The notes under the pieces were generated by a model. That model searched no databases. It saw nothing but the letters and a program-made list of their open reading frames with translations, and was not told the DNA's origin. A stretch of 32,280 bases of DNA, from contig CAYRYR010000020.1 in NCBI GenBank assembly GCA_964428385.1, positions 1 to 32,280 on the forward strand, in the 5' to 3' direction. The DNA is from JAFGOM01 sp964428385 (GTDB lineage Archaea; Halobacteriota; Methanomicrobia; Methanomicrobiales; Methanospirillaceae). Below, piece after piece: positions 14,244 to 21,442 of this stretch (within the stretch, counting starts at the first letter, position 1; every line of letters begins with the position of its first letter). The position numbers were made by a program, and so were the translations under genes.

Positions 14244-15725
14244 ATGCACACGGATGTGGTCAGACAGGGACGATTGGATGGGGTGAGAGATGCTGATATT
14301 GAAGAATTTCTCTCTTCGATGAAGGCGGACAGAGAGATTGCACATGCAGACCTTTTGGTGGATATAGCTCATCTGCTGATGCTGGTACGATGTGAAATAC
14401 TCAGTGCAGACCAGGCGGGATCCCTCATGAAATACCTGCTAGCTCTCTTTGAAGATGGTATATCAGAAGAAGCATTTGATAACCGTTTTGAAGATATTCA
14501 TGCAGGTATTGAATCGTTCCTGATTAAAGAGGCAGGAATAGAGATTGGGGGCAGACTACATGTTGGTAGATCACGAAATGATGAGGTTGCAACCTGTCTT
14601 CGTATTCGTACCCGTGAGATTCTTCTGGATCAGATAGACTCACTAATACAGTTCAGAGAGATCCTGGTGCAGCAGGCTTTAAAAAACGTGCATACCATCA
14701 TGCCGGGATTCACTCATCTGCAGCACGCCCAGCCTACAACTCTTGCACATCATTTTCTTGCTTATGAAGAGATGTTTTCACGTGATTGTGAGCGCCTGTC
14801 TGGTGCATTTGCGAGGACAAATCTCTCCCCTCTTGGATCAGCAGCATTTGCATCGACTGGCTATCCAATTGACCGGGAATATACTGCCCGAATGCTTGGA
14901 TTTGATGGACTCTCCTATAACACGATGGATGCAGTCGCTTCCCGCGATTTTGCAACTGAATCTCTTGCAGCAGACACCATCCTCATGACGCATATCAGCA
15001 GATTTTGTGAAGAACTGGTCATCTGGAGTTCTGCATTTGTCAAATTTGTTGATCTTGATGACAGGTACTGTTCTACCTCTTCAATCATGCCACAGAAGAA
15101 GAATCCAGATGTGGCAGAGATTATGAGATCCCGCGCAGGGACGATTCTTGGAACATTTGTATCTGCTGTCACCATTTTAAAGGGTCTGCCGCTCTCATAT
15201 AATCGAGATCTTCAGGATCTTACTCCTCATCTTCTGAGAGGAATCACCGATATCAGTAGGGACATCAGGCTTCTTTCCGGGATGATACAGAGTGCTGTAT
15301 TTCATCAGGACAGAATGTGGCAGGAAGCAGAGCGCGGATTCTCGACGGCAACGGATCTCGCTGATCATCTTGTCAGGAAGTACGGTCTGCCCTTTCGGAC
15401 AGCACATAATATCATTGGGCGTACAATCAGGAATGGTACCGTCAATCTCGCAGGGATTGATGAAGCATCACGGGAGCTCACTACAAAGACCATCTCTGAG
15501 CTTGGGCTGACGGATCAGGAAATCTCCCTGATTTTGAATGTAAGTGAGAGTGTCAATGCACGCAATCGCCCGGGAGGTCCGGCACCGTCTGCGATTCTTG
15601 TGGCAATTACGAAACGAAAAGAACAGATTCAAAAGGACAATCTGATGATACAAGAACAAAAAAATAGAATAAAGGATGCTATTTTAGAACTACTCGATAG
15701 TGCGAAGAGGTTAGTGAACGAATGA
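14244..15725 (+). CDS. argH: Argininosuccinate lyase
   Basis: ArgH cleaves argininosuccinate to arginine and fumarate, the last step of arginine synthesis. The protein has 493 residues. It has the fumarase/aspartase-superfamily signature SSIMPQKKNP (S279-S280 onward), which contains the flexible catalytic-serine loop, and GGRLHVGRSRNDEVAT and GFTHLQHAQPTT from the other two conserved regions. The ATG at 14244 is chosen because the protein then begins MHTDVVRQGRLDG like family members; an in-frame TTG at 14199 would add 15 residues, and neither has a good Shine-Dalgarno. The 3' end extends into a Gln/Lys-rich helix. Its stop overlaps the gatD start by four bases. Confidence 0.95.
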   Translation: MHTDVVRQGRLDGVRDADIEEFLSSMKADREIAHADLLVDIAHLLMLVRCEILSADQAGSLMKYLLALFEDGISEEAFDNRFEDIHAGIESFLIKEAGIEIGGRLHVGRSRNDEVATCLRIRTREILLDQIDSLIQFREILVQQALKNVHTIMPGFTHLQHAQPTTLAHHFLAYEEMFSRDCERLSGAFARTNLSPLGSAAFASTGYPIDREYTARMLGFDGLSYNTMDAVASRDFATESLAADTILMTHISRFCEELVIWSSAFVKFVDLDDRYCSTSSIMPQKKNPDVAEIMRSRAGTILGTFVSAVTILKGLPLSYNRDLQDLTPHLLRGITDISRDIRLLSGMIQSAVFHQDRMWQEAERGFSTATDLADHLVRKYGLPFRTAHNIIGRTIRNGTVNLAGIDEASRELTTKTISELGLTDQEISLILNVSESVNARNRPGGPAPSAILVAITKRKEQIQKDNLMIQEQKNRIKDAILELLDSAKRLVNE

Positions 15726-16957
15726 ATTCATTTACATCAGGTGACCAGATCTCCTGTATCATCGGAACCGATGAAGTTTTAGGAACATATATCACAGAAC
15801 GCGACTCGTTTGCGGTCATTAAACTGAAAAGCGGATATAATATTGGTCTTTCACATGACCAGTGCCGGTTTATTTCCCATTCTGAATCAGAAGAGCGGGA
15901 GACCGGGGATTTCATTCAGAATCCGGATCTTCCTCTGGTATCAATCATCTCTACCGGAGGAACCATTGCAAGCCGCATTGACTACCGGACAGGTGCCGTT
16001 ACCAGTCAATGTGAGGCAAAGGATATTTTGCAAGCCATTCCAGGTCTGGCAGAGATTGGAAGGTTCCGGACGTTACCCCTCAGAAACATTTTATCTGAGA
16101 ATATGACCCCTGCAATATGGCAGGAACTTGCTCATGCTGTGTACGATGAGATACAGAAAGGAGCAGAGGGAATTATCGTGACACACGGAACCGATACGAT
16201 GGCATACAGTGCTGCAGCAGTCAGTTTTATGGTACAAAGTCCGGTTCCTGTTGTCTTTGTCGGATCCCAAAGATCAGCTGACCGGCCAAGTAGTGATAAT
16301 GTGATGAATGGTATCTGTGCAGCAACCGCAGCACTTTCAGATCTTGGTGAAGTGGTTGTCGTGATGCATGAGACCACAAATGACGATAGGTGTACGATTA
16401 TCAGGGGAACACGGGTCAGAAAGATGCATACTTCTGCCAGAAATGCATTTGTAAGCCTGGGAACCGATCCACTCGGTTACATAGACTATCCTTCACAAAA
16501 TATGATAATACATTCTCATGCTGTCAGGCGCAATGAAAGACCCGCAGAGCTGCATGATCGGCTTGAATCCAAATGTGGTCTGTTATCATATCATCCTGGA
16601 CTACCCCCTGAAATTCTTAAAGGATTTGTCGGATATAAGGGACTTGTTATTGCCGGAACCGGTCTTGGACATGTGAGTACCGATTGGATACCTGCAATTC
16701 GTTCACTGATACATGATGGCATGCTTATCGTGATGACATCACAGTGTCTGCATGGCAGGGTCTGTGATCGGGTCTATGACACGGGGCGCGATCTTATGGG
16801 TGCAGGAGTTATTGAAGGGGAAGATATGCTTCCGGAAGTGGCTCTGGTCAAGTTGATGTGGGTTCTTGGAAATTCTGATTCAATTAGTGAGGCAACGCAA
16901 AAGATGCGAACAAATCTTGTTGGAGAGATGAACAGGAGGTCTGTATATGGATCCTGA
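15722..16957 (+). CDS. gatD: Glu-tRNA(Gln) amidotransferase subunit D
   Basis: GatD is the archaeal-specific glutaminase (asparaginase-like) subunit that supplies ammonia for converting Glu-tRNA(Gln) to Gln-tRNA(Gln). It has 411 residues: an N-terminal SH3-like beta domain of about 70 residues, then a type I asparaginase domain. The catalytic threonines are visible in STGGTIAS (T78, T81) and in THGTDTM (T154 to T157, D158). SADRPSSDN is a further conserved stretch. The ATG overlaps the argH stop (ATGA), so translation is coupled to arginine synthesis in this arrangement. It works as a complex with GatE, encoded directly downstream. Confidence 0.96.
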   Translation: MNSFTSGDQISCIIGTDEVLGTYITERDSFAVIKLKSGYNIGLSHDQCRFISHSESEERETGDFIQNPDLPLVSIISTGGTIASRIDYRTGAVTSQCEAKDILQAIPGLAEIGRFRTLPLRNILSENMTPAIWQELAHAVYDEIQKGAEGIIVTHGTDTMAYSAAAVSFMVQSPVPVVFVGSQRSADRPSSDNVMNGICAATAALSDLGEVVVVMHETTNDDRCTIIRGTRVRKMHTSARNAFVSLGTDPLGYIDYPSQNMIIHSHAVRRNERPAELHDRLESKCGLLSYHPGLPPEILKGFVGYKGLVIAGTGLGHVSTDWIPAIRSLIHDGMLIVMTSQCLHGRVCDRVYDTGRDLMGAGVIEGEDMLPEVALVKLMWVLGNSDSISEATQKMRTNLVGEMNRRSVYGS

Positions 16958-18797
16958 TTATCAGGCTCTTGGTCTGATTGCCGGGATAGAGATTCATCAG
17001 CAGTTAAACACCCGTGAGAAACTCTTCTGTAGATGCCCTACGATAACACGTGATGTCAGCGAACATAGAGGTACATTATCCCGCTATCTGCGGGCTACTG
17101 CAAGTGAGCTTGGTGAGATAGACCGGGCTGCAGAGGAAGAGATGATGCAGAACAGACTCTTCTCCTATTTTACTTATGATACAACCTGTCTTGTTGAGAA
17201 TGATGAGGAACCCCCATCCCCATTAAACCAGGAAGCACTTGAAATTGCTCTGACCATTTCAAAGATGTTTCAGATGAAGTATATTCCTCAGATTCATACC
17301 ATGCGGAAACTTGTCATTGATGGCTCAAATACAAGCGGATTTCAGCGAACTGCCATGGTTGCTGCACATGGTGTTTTACCGGGCGGGGGAAGGATAGATA
17401 CTATCTGTGTGGAAGAAGAAGCAGCCCAGCGTGTTAAAGACAATACGTTCTCATTAGATAGACTTGGGATACCTCTTATCGAGATAACCACATCGCCCTG
17501 CCTGCACACACCAACAGATGTACAAGAAACTGCAGCATATATTGGTATGATATTGCGGTCGACTGGCAAGGTAAAACGGGGAATAGGCACAATAAGACAG
17601 GACATAAACGTATCTATTCGTGATGGTGCACGGGTTGAGATCAAAGGAGTTCAGGAACTGGATCTCATTGATGAGGTTGTCAGACGTGAGGTAATTCGAC
17701 AGGTCAGTCTTCTTGCTATCAGGGATGAACTCGTACAGCGTAATGCGTGCATCAGTACTGATACGATAGATGTTACTGAACTCTTTCGTTCATCAGATAG
17801 TAAGATCCTAAAAAAAGCAAAAGAGATACGAGCTATCAAACTTGAAGGATTTGCAGGCCTTATCGGAAAAGAAATTCAGCCTGGCAGGAGACTGGGAAGT
17901 GAAGTGTCTGATTATGCTAAAAAATGTGGTGTTGGAGGACTTTTTCATACGGATGAACTTCCGGCATACGGGGTTTCGTTACAGGAACTGGCTGCTTTAA
18001 AGGAAAAATGTCAGGCGTCTCTTGAGGATGCTGTGGTCATTGTTGCCGACACCCCGAAAAAGTGTGCATGTGCAATGAAACAGATAGCACACCGTGCAGC
18101 ACTTGCAATCATGGGTATTCCTGAGGAGACCCGAAAGATGCTTGAGGATGGATCAACATCATATATGCGCCCTCTTCCGGGTGCAGCACGGATGTACCCT
18201 GAGACTGATGTCATGCCAGTTCTTATCACTGAATCATACTGGCAGGATCTTGCACTCCCTGAGATACTGACAGAAAAAGCATCCCGGTTTATTCAGGAAT
18301 ATCATCTTGATCCAGCTGTGGCACGACAGATGGCATACTCTGAATTCTCACTTCTCTTTGAGACTGCTGTAAGCCAGGGAATAAAACCATCTTTGGCAGC
18401 CCGGACTCTGCTTGCAACAATAAAGGAACTTTCCCGGGATGGCGTACCGGTGCATACACTTTCTGGCGATGAGATTTTGCGTGTTTTACAGGCGGTAAGT
18501 GACGGAGAGGCAGCAAAAGAAGCAGTACCTGCTATTTTATCTGCGGTAGCAGGTGGGATGTCAGTTGTTGATGCTGTATTGACCCAGTCTCCGGCAATAA
18601 CTGAAAACGAGCTGGAAAAAATAGTACAGGCTGTTGTACAGGAGCGAATAGCCTTTGTGCGTGAACGGGGTTCTGGCGCTGTTGCTCCTCTCATGGGTGT
18701 GGTGATGAAAGAAGTTCGGGGATCAGTTGATGGAAAGGTTGTGAATGAAACGGTGAGAAGAGCGATAGAACAATTGTTACTATCAGAACAAACGTAA
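16947..18797 (+). CDS. gatE: Glu-tRNA(Gln) amidotransferase subunit E
   Basis: GatE binds tRNA(Gln), activates the glutamyl group with ATP, and transfers ammonia produced by GatD. The 616-residue length is right for the archaeal form, which carries a GAD-type insertion in the middle that GatB lacks. The N-terminal domain shows GIEIHQQLNTREKLFCRCP, KLVIDGSNTSGFQRTAM and LIEITTSP. The insertion lies at about residues 260-410. The C-terminal tail ends in a YqeY-like domain with GAVAPLMGVVMKEVRGSVDG. The ATG overlaps gatD by 11 bases, with AGGAGGT six bases before it inside gatD. Confidence 0.96.
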   Translation: MDPDYQALGLIAGIEIHQQLNTREKLFCRCPTITRDVSEHRGTLSRYLRATASELGEIDRAAEEEMMQNRLFSYFTYDTTCLVENDEEPPSPLNQEALEIALTISKMFQMKYIPQIHTMRKLVIDGSNTSGFQRTAMVAAHGVLPGGGRIDTICVEEEAAQRVKDNTFSLDRLGIPLIEITTSPCLHTPTDVQETAAYIGMILRSTGKVKRGIGTIRQDINVSIRDGARVEIKGVQELDLIDEVVRREVIRQVSLLAIRDELVQRNACISTDTIDVTELFRSSDSKILKKAKEIRAIKLEGFAGLIGKEIQPGRRLGSEVSDYAKKCGVGGLFHTDELPAYGVSLQELAALKEKCQASLEDAVVIVADTPKKCACAMKQIAHRAALAIMGIPEETRKMLEDGSTSYMRPLPGAARMYPETDVMPVLITESYWQDLALPEILTEKASRFIQEYHLDPAVARQMAYSEFSLLFETAVSQGIKPSLAARTLLATIKELSRDGVPVHTLSGDEILRVLQAVSDGEAAKEAVPAILSAVAGGMSVVDAVLTQSPAITENELEKIVQAVVQERIAFVRERGSGAVAPLMGVVMKEVRGSVDGKVVNETVRRAIEQLLLSEQT

Positions 18798-18885
18798 AAC
18801 CCGGTTGTGCATGGTGTTCATTACATCAAATTGTAATATGCGAACCTTTATCCTTTTATGTGGATTAATTGTATAGGAGTTTTAT

Positions 18886-19203
18886 ATGGGAAAAACAGGA
18901 ACAACTGAATGGATTCAGATTAAAGGGAGCAAAGGTCAGGTCCGCCTGGTCCCCAAAAAGGAGATGTCACATAAAAAACCAGGCCCTAACCAGCGTTTCA
19001 AGACAAATAAGCTTATCCGGAGACTGGAACGCGCTTCTGGAGATGCCCGTGGTCGCGGTGGCAATCGTGGTGGAAGTCGCGGTGGAAGCCGTGGTGGCAG
19101 GAGTCGCGGTGGACCGCAGCAGGATTTCCGTACAATAACCGCACGACGCAGAATTGTGCGTCCACGCACTTCAATAAAGGGCGCAAGACAGAAATCTAAC
19201 TAA
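18886..19203 (+). CDS. Small basic protein with RGG box (probably DUF5350 family)
   Basis: This is a 105-residue, strongly basic protein. Residues 1-52 form a Lys/Arg-rich, apparently folded part, TEWIQIKGSKGQVRLVPKK. Residues 57-76 contain five RGG triplets (R57, R61, R65, R69, R74) separated by Asn, Ser and Arg-Ser. The tail to 105 is again Arg/Lys-rich. AGGAG lies six bases before the ATG. From memory the fold matches a small protein family of methanogens (DUF5350), function unknown. RGG boxes bind RNA in eukaryotes and in cyanobacterial and other bacterial proteins; RNA or ribosome association is therefore my inference. It stands alone between gatE and a terminator. Confidence 0.85.
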   Translation: MGKTGTTEWIQIKGSKGQVRLVPKKEMSHKKPGPNQRFKTNKLIRRLERASGDARGRGGNRGGSRGGSRGGRSRGGPQQDFRTITARRRIVRPRTSIKGARQKSN

Positions 19204-19206
19204 TCG

Positions 19207-19232
19207 AATAGAGAATTATCTTCTATTTTTTT
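19207..19232 (+). terminator. Stem-loop with T-tract after the RGG-box gene
   Basis: AATAGA (19207-19212) pairs with TCTATT (19222-19227), extended by G-U pairs, and runs into seven T (19226-19232). It begins four bases after the stop codon and separates the RGG-box gene from the next pair of genes. Confidence 0.55.
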
Positions 19233-19297
19233 ACAGAATGCTGGTAAGCGCGGTATCCTGTCACAATTATCATTTACTCTGAGGCAAAAACCAGATT

Positions 19298-19654
19298 ATG
19301 GATATTCGCAATGCGGTTATACAGTATCAATATGGGGAGCTTATTAAATCAGAGCTTATGCTGGCTTCGCAATTGATAACAGTTCTATCAGGACAGAAGG
19401 ATTCAGAATTGGCTGGTGGGAAACAGATTGTTCTTCAATTTCTTGAAGGAGTCAGAAATGATGTACAATCCGCTCTTCATGAGACACAAAATACCGAATT
19501 TAATAAGGCCATCAGTCCTCTCTCTCTTGCTATTAGTATGGTTGAGAGTAATGCCCTACAATCAGTGTTAGGTCAGATTGGGACTGCAATGACCGCAGCA
19601 ACAACAGTCGCACAAAGTGCCTGGCAGGAACTAAGTACGCATGGATATATCTGA
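19298..19654 (+). CDS. Helical hypothetical protein coupled to nitroreductase
   Basis: I do not recognise this 118-residue protein. It lacks cysteines and membrane segments and appears all-helical: an N-terminal pair of helices with a run MLASQLITVLSG, a linker with SGQKDSELAGG, and a C-terminal Ala/Thr-rich helix AMTAATTVAQSAWQEL. The ATG at 19298 has only a distant GAGG before it. Its 3' end overlaps the nitroreductase start by 14 bases in another frame, so the two are most likely co-translated. Homologues, if any, are probably confined to close relatives. Confidence 0.72.
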   Translation: MDIRNAVIQYQYGELIKSELMLASQLITVLSGQKDSELAGGKQIVLQFLEGVRNDVQSALHETQNTEFNKAISPLSLAISMVESNALQSVLGQIGTAMTAATTVAQSAWQELSTHGYI

Positions 19655-20180
19655 GCTGGAACGATTCTTCTCCTCCCGTTCTTCTGTCCGACTCTATGAC
19701 GATCGGATAGTACGTGACATTGATGTACAACGTGTCATCAACACGGCAATTCATGCTCCCAGTGCAGGGAACCGGGAATCTTGGGACGTTGTTCTTGTCA
19801 CCGATGAAGGGTTGCGTGAGATGCTCTCTGATGCAGCTTTTAGTCAGGAACATGTAGCAAAAGCGCCGGTCCTCCTGGTTGTCGTGGCAAACTATGTCCG
19901 GTCTATGTCCCGGTATGGTGAGAGAGGTATCCTCTATGCGCTGGAAGATGCAACAATAGCAGCAACATACATGATGCTGGCTGCACATGTTCTCCACCTG
20001 GGAACCTGCTGGGTCGGCGCGTTTGAAGAAGAGACCGTACGTACAATTTTGAATCTTCCAATGCACATTCGTCCGGTCACGATTCTTACGCTGGGATATA
20101 GTACTGAACTGGAAGTGTCACCGCCACGAATGGATATTAATTTGCATATTCATTCAGAACAATGGTTTAACGACGATTAG
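19641..20180 (+). CDS. Nitroreductase-family flavoprotein
   Basis: This is an FMN-dependent oxidoreductase of the nitroreductase superfamily, 179 residues, a usual length for the short archaeal members. The FMN-phosphate contact RSSVR is at 13-17, the APSAGNRESW segment is at 39-48, and the helix ALEDATIAATYMMLAAH is followed by LGTCWVGAF, all diagnostic. Members reduce nitro compounds, quinones or flavins with NAD(P)H and usually act as dimers; the physiological substrate here is unknown. The ATG lies inside the end of the preceding 118-residue gene. The DUF555 gene follows after 10 bases. Confidence 0.9.
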   Translation: MDISELERFFSSRSSVRLYDDRIVRDIDVQRVINTAIHAPSAGNRESWDVVLVTDEGLREMLSDAAFSQEHVAKAPVLLVVVANYVRSMSRYGERGILYALEDATIAATYMMLAAHVLHLGTCWVGAFEEETVRTILNLPMHIRPVTILTLGYSTELEVSPPRMDINLHIHSEQWFNDD

Positions 20181-20190
20181 GAAGTGTAAT

Positions 20191-20529
20191 ATGGCAGACT
20201 ATCTTGTTATTTTAGAATCAGCCTGGATCATCAAAGATGTATCCACAATTGATGATGCTATCGGAATAGCTATCAGTGAAGCGGGAAAACGGCTGAATCC
20301 AACCGCAAAATTTGTTGAAGTAGAATCAGGAATTCTTGAGTGTCCATACTGCGAAGAAGAGCTACCAAGCGCTCTCCTTATTGCGAGGACCGGTCTCGTT
20401 GGTCTTCGGATGGAAATGCGGGTATTTCGTGCTGAAACTGAGGAACATGCAGGGCGGATTGCCAAAACGGTGGTTGGAAAAGCACTTCGTGATGTCCCCC
20501 TCCAGATTGTTCAGGTGCAGGAGTTATGA
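20191..20529 (+). CDS. DUF555 / UPF0212 family protein
   Basis: This 112-residue protein belongs to an archaeal family of unknown function. It opens MADYLVILESAWIIKDV and has a single CPYC knuckle (C51, C54) followed by EEELPSALL. Because only one CxxC exists, metal binding would need a dimer, which is inference. AGGAAG stands six bases before the ATG. The stop overlaps the PfkB kinase start by four bases. The family is widespread in methanogens and often neighbours metabolic genes. Confidence 0.9.
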   Translation: MADYLVILESAWIIKDVSTIDDAIGIAISEAGKRLNPTAKFVEVESGILECPYCEEELPSALLIARTGLVGLRMEMRVFRAETEEHAGRIAKTVVGKALRDVPLQIVQVQEL

Positions 20530-21431
20530 TAGAGGTAATCGGACACACCGCAATTGATCATATCTGCACTGTTTCACATCTGCCAGGACCAGATGATTCA
20601 ACACTTGTCACTGACAGAAAAATTCTCTTTGGAGGTGGTGCTGCAAATATTGCTGCCGGAATTGCGAGGCTGGGGGGCGATGTTTCTCTTATCAGTGCAG
20701 TAGGATCAGACTTTGCAGGCAGTGATTATGATGAGTGGATGGAAACTATAGGGATTAAAAAACATTTTTTTACCATTCCTGAAACAAACACTGCAGCAGC
20801 ATTTATTTTTACAGATCCTAAAGGAAGTCAGATGACATTTTTTGAATGGGGTGCATCAGTAGCTTTTCGGACACAATCCCCTGATGATGTCCGATATGTT
20901 CATATGGCAACGGCAGACCCTGGTTTTAATGGAAAGGTTGCAGAAAAAGCAGAATTTGTTTCATTTGATCCAGGTCAGGATCTTCATCTGTATGGGAAAG
21001 AAGATTTGACAAATATTCTTGACCATACATCCATTCTTTTTGCGAACCAGTATGAAGTGGCAGGCATGTGTGTAACACTCGGGATATCGAAAGATGAGCT
21101 CTTCACCCGTGTACCTGTGGCTGTTATGACGATGGGAAAAGAAGGAAGTGTTCTGTATCAGAACCAGGAAAAACAAATAATTCCTGCAATATCGGTTGAA
21201 GCGGTTGATCCTACCGGAGCCGGGGATTCTTATAGGGCAGGATTTCTTACCGCATACATGGATGGATATGATACCGCATCATGTTGCAGGATTGGAACCA
21301 CAACAGCCTCTTTTGTGGTATCTGCAATCGGTTGCCAGACAAATCTTGTCTGTTGGGAAGAGATGAAAACACGATATATACAAGCCTTTGGTCGGTTTCC
21401 CGCCCCTGGGATAAAACCGTATATCCTGTGA
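20526..21431 (+). CDS. PfkB-family carbohydrate/nucleoside kinase
   Basis: This is a ribokinase-fold small-molecule kinase, 301 residues. The first signature GGGAANIAAGIARLGG begins at residue 36; the second is VDPTGAGDSYRAGF, with the GAGD anion hole and D234 as the catalytic base. In methanogens a characterised relative (MJ0406) phosphorylates nucleosides rather than fructose 6-phosphate, so a nucleoside or ribose-like substrate is likely, but I see no residue that proves it. The ATG overlaps the DUF555 stop (ATGA). A hydrophobic, Cys-containing C-terminal tail (CCRIGTTTASFVVSAIGCQ) is present. The DUF2070 gene follows. Confidence 0.92.
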   Translation: MIEVIGHTAIDHICTVSHLPGPDDSTLVTDRKILFGGGAANIAAGIARLGGDVSLISAVGSDFAGSDYDEWMETIGIKKHFFTIPETNTAAAFIFTDPKGSQMTFFEWGASVAFRTQSPDDVRYVHMATADPGFNGKVAEKAEFVSFDPGQDLHLYGKEDLTNILDHTSILFANQYEVAGMCVTLGISKDELFTRVPVAVMTMGKEGSVLYQNQEKQIIPAISVEAVDPTGAGDSYRAGFLTAYMDGYDTASCCRIGTTTASFVVSAIGCQTNLVCWEEMKTRYIQAFGRFPAPGIKPYIL

Positions 21432-21442
21432 CCGGTGCCAGT

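Noticed and set aside
18869..19138. Alternative frame across the RGG-box gene giving a Val/Ala-rich peptide
   Set aside because: It is a by-product of the repeated GGTGG/CGCGG codons; the RGG frame has the AGGAG and ATG and a sensible protein.
21281..21442. 54-residue N-terminal extension of the DUF2070 protein
   Set aside because: It lies in the PfkB kinase gene in another frame and is Cys/Trp-rich and unlike the family's N-terminus.
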